Position numbers and translations under genes: made by a program
Shown: positions 36,648 through 45,727 of the stretch, in pieces
How the letters are laid out: the number at the start of each line of letters is the position of its first letter
Numbering within the stretch: the stretch's first letter is position 1
NCBI RefSeq assembly: GCF_004331675.1
Contig: NZ_SJSN01000013.1
Location: 62,001 to 126,000 of the forward strand
DNA length: 64,000 nucleotides
Source of the DNA: Pedobacter frigidisoli
Lineage (GTDB): Bacteria; Bacteroidota; Bacteroidia; Sphingobacteriales; Sphingobacteriaceae
Reading direction: 5' to 3'
Notes under the pieces: model-generated
Databases searched by the model: none
What the model saw: the letters and a program-made list of their open reading frames with translations, nothing else
Told to the model about the DNA's origin: nothing

Positions 36648-39600
36648 ATGCATAATTTTACCATTATAAAAAAAGGAATTACACTAGCACTATTTTGCTT
36701 TATGTTTTCTGCTGCAACCTTTGCACAGCAAACCGATACCAGCCAATATAGTACCGATACCACAACCGTTAAGGTGAAGCAGAAAAAATTGGTAGGCCAA
36801 AAAATAACTGGATTAGTTGTAGATGGATACACCAATAAACCAATAACCGGTGCCAAACTTACCGTTGTCGATTTCTCTGGCGCATTAACCGACGATAAAG
36901 GCCGGTTTAATATCGTGGTACCCGATTTTAATGCCACTATTTTAATCAGCAATACTGGTTATCACACAAAATTATTGCCTGTACATAAAGGCAAGTTAAC
37001 GACCATTAAAATCTATCCAACAAATTATAATTCCCTATTTACCGAAGTGGTATTGCCATCAGGCACGCAGAATGTTGCTCGTTCAACCTCTGCTATAAGT
37101 TCTGTAAATCCACAAGGTGGATGGAATGTGAATTCTGAATCTCCAGATGGGTTTTTGCAGGGAAAATTGGCTGGGGTTAATTCCATCAGAAGATCGGGTA
37201 CGCCAGGTATTGGTGCAGGTCTTTTTGTTCGCGGTTTTACCTCTCTATATGCCACTAATCAACCCTTATATGTTGTTGATGGAATGGTTTATGATGCAAA
37301 TGCTTATGGAACATCGTTAACAACGGGACATAGAAATAATCCACTTCAATTTATTGATGTAAGGGATATTGAAAGCATCAGTTTGATAAAAGATGCAGCT
37401 GCAGCGGCAGTTTATGGAACGAAGGCTGCCAATGGTGTAATGGTAATTACCACGAACCATGCAAAGGATTTGGCCACGGCTATCGATTTTTCTGCCTATA
37501 GCGGCTTTAATCTTGTTCCTCGCCAACTTCCGGTAATGAATGTGGGTGATTTTAGAACTTATTTATCTGATGTGTTAAAAAGTCAGGGTTTGAGTAGTGG
37601 CGCAATTGCCGCCTTGCCTTATATGAATGATAATCCAGATCCAATTGCAAATCCTACTTACCAAATGTATCATCAAAATACAGATTGGCAAAAACAGGTT
37701 TTTAAAAGCAGCTTCGATCAAACTTATTTTTTAAAGGTTAGCGGTGGAGATAACATTGCAAAATATGCACTTTCAGCAGGCTATTCAAAAGATAAAAGTG
37801 TTCTCGATTCTACCAATAACACGAAATACACGATGCGTTTTAATAGTGATTTAAACCTAACTAAAAAGCTAACCGCAAACACTAATCTTTCCTTTAGTTA
37901 TACAGAGCAAAGATTAAAAGATCAAGGCTTATCAACCCGTACCAACCCAATATTTTTAGCGTTGGTTAAAGCGCCTTTTATGGGTGTAAACGAAATTAGT
38001 GCTTTGGGTGCAGTTTCGCCAAACTTGGCCGAGGCCGATACCTTAGGCGTGAGTAACCCGAGGGCATTAATCGAAAAGGGATTGAATCAGAAGAAAGCAT
38101 ATCGTTTTTTCGGCAATATTATTTTCGATTATCAGTTTACCAAAAGCTTTAAGGTATCCAATTTAACAGGCGTAACTTACGATAAAACGCAAGAGACGTT
38201 GTTTATCCCTAGAAAAGGTGTTACCAACGAAATTTTGCCAACAACCATTGGCGATAGTAAATTGGGTTCGCAGGTAATCAGGTATTTCAGTGTTTTTGAT
38301 GATTTCCATTTTACCTACAACAAAACCATTGCTAAAAACCACAACTTACATGTGGCCTTAGGTACACGTTTTTCTCAAAACCAAAGCGAGCAGGATTTTG
38401 CAATAGGCTACAATTCTGCAACAGATGTTTTAATCAGCATAGGAAATAGTAATGCTGCCTTAAGATATTTTGGTGGAGATATTGGCAGATGGAGTACATT
38501 AAATACTTATTTAACTGGAGATTATAGCTACAAAGATAAATACTACCTAAGCTTTGCCTTAGCAGCCGATGCTTCATCACGTTTCGGGAAAAGAGATATT
38601 TCATCAACAGCACGTTACGTGGGTGGTTATGGATTGGATATCGCTGGCGGAAAAACAGCATTGTTACCAGCTTTAAGTGCCGCTTGGTTAATTTCTTCAG
38701 AAGATTTTATGAAGAATTACAAAGGCATCGATCTATTAAAGTTTAGAATGAGCTACGGTTTGGTAGGTAATGATGATATTGGTAACTACAATAACAGGCA
38801 GTACTATGTTTCTCAAAATCTTTTAGGCCTGCAGGGAACAGTTAGGGGTAATATTGCCAATCCAAATATCCAATGGGAGCAAATTGCAAAATTCAATACC
38901 GGTTTAGATGCGGCTTTTTTTAACGAACGCTTAAGCTTCAGTTTAGATTATTACGTACACAAAACCAGCAAAATGCTTACCTATGTTCCGGTGGCGTCAG
39001 TTGGTGGTATAAATTCTTACATCGATAATCAAGGTGGAATGACGACCTCGGGCTTAGATTTTAGCTTGAACGGAAGAATTACTAACAAAACATTTAAGTG
39101 GGATTTGGGCTTAACCCTTGGAACCTACAAAAATGATATTGATAAGTTGCCAAATGGAAAAGATATCTTAACGAGTTACGCCAATGGCACTTACCTCACG
39201 AGAGTAGGCCAAACAGCAAACCTATTTTATGGCCAACGTACCAATGGCGTTTATGCTACAGATGCCGAAGCTACTGCATCAGGATTATCAATTGTAAATC
39301 CTGCAGGCCTAACTGTTCCATTTAAAGGTGGCGATATGAGGTTTGTTGATACCAATGGCGATAAAATTATCAATGCTGCCGATCGCGTGGTGATTGGAGA
39401 TCCAAATCCAGATATCTATGGAAGCATCAACAATACATTTGGTTACAAAAACTGGACTTTAGATGTCTTGGTATCTTTCGTAGCCGGAAACGACATTTAC
39501 AATTATACCCGTTCGATGTTGGAATCTGGAAGTACTTATTACAACCAAACAGATATTTTAAGGAACCGTTGGAGAGGTGAGGGGCAAGTTACCAATGTAC

Positions 39601-39896
39601 CGAAAGCTGCTTACGGCGATCCGATGGGGAATGCACAGTTTTCTGATCGTTGGATTGAAGATGGTTCGTACTTACGCTTGCGCACCGTAAACTTAACTTA
39701 CAATGTGCCTATAAAAGCCAAGGCCATTAAATATGCTAAAGTTTACGCTACGGGAAATAATTTATTTACGCTAACCAATTATTTAGGATACGATCCTGAG
39801 TTTAGTGCCTCGGGTAGTATTTTCACTCAAGGTGTTGATACCACTTTAGAGCCACAGTTCAGATCGGTACAGTTGGGTGTTAGAATTGGTTTATAA
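36648..39896 (+). CDS. SusC/RagA-type TonB-dependent transporter 2
   Basis: A 1082-aa outer-membrane receptor with a signal peptide ending AATFAQ. It has a carboxypeptidase-like regulatory domain (QKITGLVVDGYTNKPITGAK), a plug domain (GFLQGKLAGVNSIRRSGTPG, VRGFTSLYATNQPLYVVDGM, LIKDAAAAAVYGTKAANGVM) and a beta-barrel ending RSVQLGVRIGL. It is clearly diverged from transporter 1, for example in a longer Lys-rich linker before the regulatory domain, so it probably takes a different oligosaccharide. The matching SusD gene begins 3 bp after its stop. Confidence 0.95.
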   Translation: MHNFTIIKKGITLALFCFMFSAATFAQQTDTSQYSTDTTTVKVKQKKLVGQKITGLVVDGYTNKPITGAKLTVVDFSGALTDDKGRFNIVVPDFNATILISNTGYHTKLLPVHKGKLTTIKIYPTNYNSLFTEVVLPSGTQNVARSTSAISSVNPQGGWNVNSESPDGFLQGKLAGVNSIRRSGTPGIGAGLFVRGFTSLYATNQPLYVVDGMVYDANAYGTSLTTGHRNNPLQFIDVRDIESISLIKDAAAAAVYGTKAANGVMVITTNHAKDLATAIDFSAYSGFNLVPRQLPVMNVGDFRTYLSDVLKSQGLSSGAIAALPYMNDNPDPIANPTYQMYHQNTDWQKQVFKSSFDQTYFLKVSGGDNIAKYALSAGYSKDKSVLDSTNNTKYTMRFNSDLNLTKKLTANTNLSFSYTEQRLKDQGLSTRTNPIFLALVKAPFMGVNEISALGAVSPNLAEADTLGVSNPRALIEKGLNQKKAYRFFGNIIFDYQFTKSFKVSNLTGVTYDKTQETLFIPRKGVTNEILPTTIGDSKLGSQVIRYFSVFDDFHFTYNKTIAKNHNLHVALGTRFSQNQSEQDFAIGYNSATDVLISIGNSNAALRYFGGDIGRWSTLNTYLTGDYSYKDKYYLSFALAADASSRFGKRDISSTARYVGGYGLDIAGGKTALLPALSAAWLISSEDFMKNYKGIDLLKFRMSYGLVGNDDIGNYNNRQYYVSQNLLGLQGTVRGNIANPNIQWEQIAKFNTGLDAAFFNERLSFSLDYYVHKTSKMLTYVPVASVGGINSYIDNQGGMTTSGLDFSLNGRITNKTFKWDLGLTLGTYKNDIDKLPNGKDILTSYANGTYLTRVGQTANLFYGQRTNGVYATDAEATASGLSIVNPAGLTVPFKGGDMRFVDTNGDKIINAADRVVIGDPNPDIYGSINNTFGYKNWTLDVLVSFVAGNDIYNYTRSMLESGSTYYNQTDILRNRWRGEGQVTNVPKAAYGDPMGNAQFSDRWIEDGSYLRLRTVNLTYNVPIKAKAIKYAKVYATGNNLFTLTNYLGYDPEFSASGSIFTQGVDTTLEPQFRSVQLGVRIGL

Positions 39897-39899
39897 TTA

Positions 39900-41675
39900 A
39901 TGATTTATAAAAAGATGAAGATGGATTTTAATAAAAAAGTTATTGCAGTTTTAGCGGTAGCCCTGCTTGCAACAGGTTCATGGTCTTGCAAGAAAATAAT
40001 CGACGAAGCACCAGAAACTACACTCGATATTACGAATGCCTATCGCAATTCTACAGATGCTGATGCGGCGGTAATTGGTATTTATGGTCAGTTTTTGGCC
40101 TTACAAAAGACTTACATTTTACAAAATGAGCTTCGAGCAGATTTGGTAGATGTAACTCCAAATGCTGATCCGTACTTAAAACAATTATCTAACCATACCA
40201 CAACTAAAGATAATCCTTATGTAGATCCAAGGCCATATTATCAGGTGATTTTAAATTGTAATGATGCCCTAAAAAACTTTAAATTAATGCGTGATGATTT
40301 TCGGATGAGTGTAGATGATTACAACAAACATTATTCTGATATTGGCGCTTTAAGGAGTTGGATCTACCTGCAATTGGGTATTCAATACGGTAACGTTCCT
40401 TATATTACCGAACCTGTAGAAAATGTAGAGGATATTAAAAATTTAAGTGCTTTTCCAAGAATTCCACTTGATCAACTTTTAACGAAATTGATAGATTTTA
40501 CCGAAAAGCTGCCTTATAAAGAAGTATATGCCTATCCAGCGGGAAATCCATTGGTGGTTACTATCGATGGAAACAATACGCAGAAGCTATTTATTTGCAA
40601 GCCTTTCGTGCTAGCAGATCTTTATTTATGGAATAATAACTATACCAAAGCCGCAGAAAATTATCAGAAAGTAATGGATAGCGAAAATAATAATACCAAC
40701 ATCAACGTATCTTTTAATGCTTATAAAGTTGGCTTTTATGCTGGTGGTGCCACCTATGATCCGTATTCTGACAACGCAGTAAGGTATGGAAGAGCGCAAG
40801 ATGAATCTTCATTACTTACGGAAAGTGGTTGGAGAAATATTTTCACTTTACCAAATAGCTCCACAACCTACAACACAGAATGGCTGTGGGGAATTCCTTA
40901 CAGTGCAAATTTCAAACCTGGAAATCCAATGATTGAATTGTGTTCTCAAGCTTTTGGGAAGTACTTGATTAAGCCATCACAATCATCAATTGATAATTGG
41001 AATGCGCAAAGACAATATAACGGAATTCCTTACGATGCAAGGGGACGATTATCATACTCTACCTCAATTGCTGGTCCTGTTATTACCAAATTAACTGATA
41101 ATATTATTCCAGCTACAAATTTTAATAAGATTGGCAAATGGGGTCTTTACCGTGCAGCCTTACTTCATTTACGCTACTCGGAAGCTGCAAACAGAGATGG
41201 GAAAGGTAAATTAAGTTGGGCCTTATTAAATATTGGAATTGCAAATACCTTTTATGTGGGTACCTATTTAAATGGCGCTAAATCTCCGGTTTCTTTTGAT
41301 GAAATTAACACCATGCAAACGCCTTATGCTGCTCCATATTATTTTGATGCAAGAAGTAATGGTGATTATAAAAGCCCTTGGTATCGCAATACAGGAATAC
41401 GAGGCAGGGCAGGTGTAACCGCTTTGGATGTGAGTTTGCAAAATGATGTAACTGGTTTGGAAGGTAAATTAATTGATGAAGGTGCGTTAGAATTAGCTTT
41501 CGAGGGTAACCGTTGGCCAGATCTTTTACGTATTGCAAGGAGACAAAATAATCCTGCTTTTCTTGCAGAGCGAGTTTACCAAAAGCTACTGAAAGCTGGC
41601 GATCCAAATGCAGGTGCAGCCAGAGCAAAGTTAATGACTCCATCAAATTGGTATTTGCCATTTGATTGGAATTAG
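39900..41675 (+). CDS. SusD/RagB-type glycan-binding lipoprotein 2
   Basis: A 591-aa partner of transporter 2. The lipobox is GSWSCKKIIDEAPE; ATGs at 39900 and 39915 are both possible starts, the second giving the more usual signal length. SusD features are AVIGIYGQFLALQ, GALRSWIYLQLGIQYGNVPY, the FVLADLYLWNNNYTKAAENY helix and LIDEGALELAFEGNRWPDLL near the C-terminus. It is larger than SusD 1 by about 100 residues, with extra loops around residues 240-350. It ends the seven-gene outer-membrane operon; a strong terminator follows 20 bp later. Confidence 0.94.
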   Translation: MIYKKMKMDFNKKVIAVLAVALLATGSWSCKKIIDEAPETTLDITNAYRNSTDADAAVIGIYGQFLALQKTYILQNELRADLVDVTPNADPYLKQLSNHTTTKDNPYVDPRPYYQVILNCNDALKNFKLMRDDFRMSVDDYNKHYSDIGALRSWIYLQLGIQYGNVPYITEPVENVEDIKNLSAFPRIPLDQLLTKLIDFTEKLPYKEVYAYPAGNPLVVTIDGNNTQKLFICKPFVLADLYLWNNNYTKAAENYQKVMDSENNNTNINVSFNAYKVGFYAGGATYDPYSDNAVRYGRAQDESSLLTESGWRNIFTLPNSSTTYNTEWLWGIPYSANFKPGNPMIELCSQAFGKYLIKPSQSSIDNWNAQRQYNGIPYDARGRLSYSTSIAGPVITKLTDNIIPATNFNKIGKWGLYRAALLHLRYSEAANRDGKGKLSWALLNIGIANTFYVGTYLNGAKSPVSFDEINTMQTPYAAPYYFDARSNGDYKSPWYRNTGIRGRAGVTALDVSLQNDVTGLEGKLIDEGALELAFEGNRWPDLLRIARRQNNPAFLAERVYQKLLKAGDPNAGAARAKLMTPSNWYLPFDWN

Positions 41676-41695
41676 TGATTTTTTTTACGTCAATT

Positions 41696-41729
41696 AAGCC
41701 TCCATTTATAAATTAAGTGGAGGCTTTTT
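41696..41729 (+). terminator. Rho-independent terminator of the FAS1/Sus operon
   Basis: AAGCCTCCA (41696-41704) pairs perfectly with TGGAGGCTT (41718-41726), with a 13-nt AT-rich loop, followed by more T. It lies 20 bp after the SusD 2 stop. Confidence 0.85.
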
Positions 41730-41829
41730 ATGTTTAGCGATTATGTGATGAATTTACTGATTCAATAGGAGCTATCGGATTAATTTGGGAAGACGGCTAT
41801 TCATAGTCGGTTTTCTATACTACATGTCA

Positions 41830-42207
41830 AACCACCACGTCATGCTGAACTTGATTCAGCATCTTTCATGCTAGGCGTTCATATTATCTAGATTCTGAAT
41901 CAAGTTCAGGAAGACGACCGTTCATGTTTAGTTTTTTAATCTATCAGTTTGTCATTTCTTTTAACAAGTGGTTAACCATCCTGCCTAGCCACATCGTCAT
42001 TCTCGTGTATGCGGGAATCTTATAACTTTAGTTGTTTCTAACCGCATTAAGATTCCCAATTAAGTTGGGAATGACAACTGTTCTTTTTCGGGTTTCTATT
42101 CTTTATGCCTAACCACCACGTCATGCTGAACTTGATTCAGCATCTTTCATGCTAGGCGTTCATATTATTTAGATCCTGAATCAAGTTCAGGAAGACGACC
42201 GTTCATG
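41830..42207. repeat. Composite palindromic dispersed repeat, copy Y, with an internal 97-bp direct repeat
   Basis: The 97-bp segment 41830-41926 recurs at 42111-42207 with two differences. Each contains the palindromes GCTGAACTTGATTCAGC and CCTGAATCAAGTTCAGG (first copy: TCTGAATCAAGTTCAGG). Between them lie ATTCCCAATTAAGTTGGGAAT and a TCATTCTCGTGTATGCGGGA arm. The segment 41971-42200 is the inverted counterpart of 12776-12999. The remaining parts of 41730-42294 hold no gene. Confidence 0.85.
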
Positions 42208-42294
42208 CTAGGTTCTTTAACTGATCGGTTCTAGCGTTTCACTTAGCCACATCGTTATTCTGATGTATGCGGAACAACCACTAACATCAGCTCC

Positions 42295-43959
42295 CTACCA
42301 ATCCAATTTCAATAGAATTACACCTTGTCGATTTAATTCAAATTGAAGATTTTCTGCTGTTTTGAATTTACTGGGCTTGCCTACCATTTTCAATTGCCCC
42401 GCCTTTTCTAACTGAGCAATTTGTTTAGCATCTGGGTTTTGTGGCGATCCCATTTTTTTCCAAGCCTCGTAAGAATTGCTATTCTCGTTATCTATTTGAT
42501 ATTTGGTGAGGGTTACCGTTTTAGTATTCAACCCATTTAGTTTCACAGAAATTAAATCCTTTGAAATGTTTTTATCTTCATCGTGATAATTCCAAATCAT
42601 TATCGCAGCATACTTTTCGTCTTTCGTGGCCAGCACACCTACATCGGTATCGGTTTTTCTGATGCTAGAATCCAGAATAGACTTTAGATTGTACATCCGA
42701 TCGCTTTTCGCTTCAACACGATTACCTTTCATCAACCCAAACATTCTGAACACATTTAAAACTGGTTTATCTACGCCGTTAGTTGCCAAATCCCTAAATC
42801 CAGCAAACCAAGGCTGGTTCTCAAATTCAAACGACCAAGTAACAGCACCTATAAGATTAATGGAGTATTTATCGGTTAGTTCATACAATCTTGCAAATGA
42901 TGCTGCGGTATAACTCGAATACATGGTTCCATTACGGTAAGCGTTTTCAGGATTCGTTGACATGCCGCAAGCCGCACAACCCTCAGGATCTGACTCGCCA
43001 ATAATTACTGGAATATTCTTTAGCTGTGGATATTTATTGATGATGCGATAATTCGATTCGAAGTTTTTAAGCTGCGTTTTAATACTCATTACCACCGTTC
43101 CATTCACTACCCTTGGCGAACCTTTGGCATGAAAAAGAACGGCATCCAAAGGTGAACCAATCTTACCAGTAGCATAATTTGTATCCACCAAACAGTGCGA
43201 AATAAAAGCATCTAGGTATTTAGATCCACCTCCAGTTACATTTGCACCACCGATTTTAGCACTTGGTAAAGCTCGTTTTACACCATCAGCGGCATAATCA
43301 TATAACTTGAAAAAATCTTGCTGTGTTCCTTTCCAATAAGCACCATCGGGCTCGTTCCAAACTTCCCAATACCAGCTTTCAACCTCGGCTTTTCCATATC
43401 TTTCCACGCTATGTTTTACCCATTCGTAAACCAGATTGCCCCACTTTTTATAGTCTTTTGGAGGATAAGCCCAGCCTGTTAAAATCTCATCGTAACGCAC
43501 ACCAGGTTTCCATTTGTGTTGGTAAGGAATTGGATGAGTTGATAATGCTTCAGGCATAAAACCAATTTGAGCCAATGGTTTCATGCCTCTTTTTATATAA
43601 GTGTCGAAAATCTGATCGATTATCTTCCAGTTGTAAATGGGATTTCCATTCGCATCTTCGGTGTAGGCATTTGTCGATCCCCATTTCAATGCAGGTGTTC
43701 CATCGCCAGATGTTAATAGGTTATGCGCTCGAACATACACGGGAACTGGACTTAATTTAGAAATTTCGGTTAATAGTTTCTGCCCATCTTTCATGTAAGT
43801 ATAATTAGGTTCATCATAACCAAACCAAGCCCAAATTGGCTTCATTGGGGCTATATTTTTATCGAAATTTACTTCAATTGTAGCTTTTTTTTGTGCAAAA
43901 CCAGTTTGAAATAAAACTTGAACCAGCACTAAGAGGAACACATATTTAGATTTCTTCAT
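42295..43959 (-). CDS. GH39-like glycoside hydrolase
   Basis: A 554-aa exported enzyme (signal ending QTGFAQ). A TIM barrel with WYWEVWNEPDGAYW (acid/base E203) and PVIIGESDPEGCAACG (nucleophile candidate E322) places it in clan GH-A, best fitting GH39 (beta-xylosidase and related activities). Other supporting segments are VPVYVRAHNLLTSGDG and GGANVTGGGSKYLDAFISHC. A C-terminal beta-sandwich starts at about residue 430 (YAAIMIWNYHDEDKN). It is the last gene of the leftward operon 49696-42295, 96 bp after the GH43 gene. In this setting it could act on pentose or galactose side chains; the exact sugar is not deducible. Confidence 0.75.
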   Translation of the reverse strand: MKKSKYVFLLVLVQVLFQTGFAQKKATIEVNFDKNIAPMKPIWAWFGYDEPNYTYMKDGQKLLTEISKLSPVPVYVRAHNLLTSGDGTPALKWGSTNAYTEDANGNPIYNWKIIDQIFDTYIKRGMKPLAQIGFMPEALSTHPIPYQHKWKPGVRYDEILTGWAYPPKDYKKWGNLVYEWVKHSVERYGKAEVESWYWEVWNEPDGAYWKGTQQDFFKLYDYAADGVKRALPSAKIGGANVTGGGSKYLDAFISHCLVDTNYATGKIGSPLDAVLFHAKGSPRVVNGTVVMSIKTQLKNFESNYRIINKYPQLKNIPVIIGESDPEGCAACGMSTNPENAYRNGTMYSSYTAASFARLYELTDKYSINLIGAVTWSFEFENQPWFAGFRDLATNGVDKPVLNVFRMFGLMKGNRVEAKSDRMYNLKSILDSSIRKTDTDVGVLATKDEKYAAIMIWNYHDEDKNISKDLISVKLNGLNTKTVTLTKYQIDNENSNSYEAWKKMGSPQNPDAKQIAQLEKAGQLKMVGKPSKFKTAENLQFELNRQGVILLKLDW

Positions 43960-44055
43960 TTTATGTAATGTTTAAAAATTTCTTTTTAAAATGCTGATTA
44001 TTCTTTGGTGATGAAGTGATCATTTGAAACTAAATAAATTTGTAAAATCTCATTT

Positions 44056-45666
44056 TTACTTCATTTTAATCAAAGAAACATCATCTACAAAACAAGAAGC
44101 ATTTGCTTTTCCGTCTGCCAAAAAACCAATTTCAATCTTTCCTTTGAAAACCTTTATACCCTCGATATTAATCGTTTTCCACTCGTTATTTTCTTCCTTA
44201 AAATCATAGCTCTGCCTCGTTCCATTGCTGAAAGCATACATTTCCAGCTTATTAAATGCCTTATTGTTTTTTACCTTTGCCGTTAATTTGTAGTTTCCGT
44301 CACTCAATATCACATTTTTGGAAGAAGAAATGATCTGCGAAATCTTTCTTTTAAAATTTACTTTATCGCTGATGTTTAAGCTCTTTTCTCCAATGACTAC
44401 GCTTCTTTCGTTTTGCGTATTGAAGTGATTTAAGCTAGGCGAAGTCAAGCTATCCAATCCAATTTTATTTCCCTCAATAATTTCGGTTTTCCATCCTGTT
44501 AATTGGGTTTGCAAAGGTTTAACAACGCTGGGAATACGTTTTCTGTCTGCTTCAAAACTTCCGTTTTTAACGAAGTCATTATCCATTGCCACATTCCATT
44601 GCCCTGTGTTCACATTTAAGTTCCACGAATTTAAAGAATTGAAATAGGGCTTTTTCCCCTCGAAAGTAATGGGACACCATTGGTTGTATCCAAGTCCATT
44701 TCCTGCAAAATCCGACCAGCGGTCGCCGCAGTAGATAACGGTTTCCTTTTCCGTGCCTTTAACATTTACAAAGAAACCAGTTTGTGAGATATGCGCATAA
44801 TCATCCAAACTTCCCTCGGTTACCAGCATTTTGTTCGTCGGTAAGTACGGACCTTTAACATCATCTGAAACCAAATAATAAGCCAGTGATCCATCCCAGC
44901 CATAAATATTGGAGGCGTACATATAATATTTGCCGCCGTATTTAAACATACAATTTCCCTCGCGGCTTTCGCCTTTAAAAATCTCTGTACAATCCAAAAG
45001 ATTTACTTTTCCATTTTTCACGCCAATTTCAGAGATGTATATTTTATTTCGACCACGGCCATAGGAATAAACCAAATAGGATTTGCCAGTATCCTCATCT
45101 GTAAAAACAGTTTGATCTCCAGTATTGGAAGTGCCAATCATAGGCTCCATGTTTATTCTTTGATGCCATTTAAATTGCCCATTTGGAGCATCGGAAGTGG
45201 TAATTAATACCTGATTGCCATGCTGCACAAACATGGCATATTTCTTCAACTCTTTAAGATAAGCTACACCTAAACGACCGACCCAAGTTTTTCCATTTTT
45301 ATTGGTTTCGCCTTTAGTAAGCACATCGCCCTCGCTTGTCCAATTAGTTAAGTCTGTAGAACTATAGCAAGTTACCGATTCAAAAGTGGCCTTTGGCTGG
45401 GTAATGGATGGGTCATTCTTGTAGAGATCTGCCTCAGCATAATGAACGCCATACCAATAATATTTTTTTATTCCTGATTTTGGATCATCGAATTGGAAAA
45501 TTCCACCGCCTTGACTATATATCGTTTGGCCATCCCTTGTTTTCCAAAAGGAATCATTTTTTATATTATTCGTTTGGGCTTTTACTTTTCCATTGCTCGT
45601 TAATGCCATTACTAAAATCGCTGTAACAACAATGATCAACGGGTTTTTATCTTTTTTTCTAATCAT
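44056..45666 (-). CDS. GH43-family hydrolase with C-terminal carbohydrate-binding-like domain
   Basis: A 536-aa exported protein. The N-terminal five-bladed propeller carries GGGIFQFDDPKSG followed by YYWYGVHYAEAD, TGDQTVFTDEDTGKSYLVYS (the Asp that tunes the acid) and KGESREGNCMFKYGGKYYMY (likely general acid Glu), consistent with GH43, possibly the galactan-active subfamilies. From about residue 365, NDFVKNGSFEAD to the end (CFVDDVSLIK) has the pattern of a CBM4/9-type beta-sandwich. It lies 61 bp after the GH2 gene and 96 bp before the GH39 gene. A beta-1,3-galactanase or arabinofuranosidase role in arabinogalactan trimming is plausible but inferred. Confidence 0.8.
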   Translation of the reverse strand: MIRKKDKNPLIIVVTAILVMALTSNGKVKAQTNNIKNDSFWKTRDGQTIYSQGGGIFQFDDPKSGIKKYYWYGVHYAEADLYKNDPSITQPKATFESVTCYSSTDLTNWTSEGDVLTKGETNKNGKTWVGRLGVAYLKELKKYAMFVQHGNQVLITTSDAPNGQFKWHQRINMEPMIGTSNTGDQTVFTDEDTGKSYLVYSYGRGRNKIYISEIGVKNGKVNLLDCTEIFKGESREGNCMFKYGGKYYMYASNIYGWDGSLAYYLVSDDVKGPYLPTNKMLVTEGSLDDYAHISQTGFFVNVKGTEKETVIYCGDRWSDFAGNGLGYNQWCPITFEGKKPYFNSLNSWNLNVNTGQWNVAMDNDFVKNGSFEADRKRIPSVVKPLQTQLTGWKTEIIEGNKIGLDSLTSPSLNHFNTQNERSVVIGEKSLNISDKVNFKRKISQIISSSKNVILSDGNYKLTAKVKNNKAFNKLEMYAFSNGTRQSYDFKEENNEWKTINIEGIKVFKGKIEIGFLADGKANASCFVDDVSLIKMK

Positions 45667-45727
45667 TGTTATTTACAAAGTGGGAAGACTATTTCTTGTT
45701 ATAATTGATTCATCAAAATATAAAAAA

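Noticed and set aside
41971..41990. CATCCTG at about 41977 as a seventh operator site
   Set aside because: Only one half-site is present; the second CAGGAT at 10 bp is missing, and it is part of the dispersed repeat.
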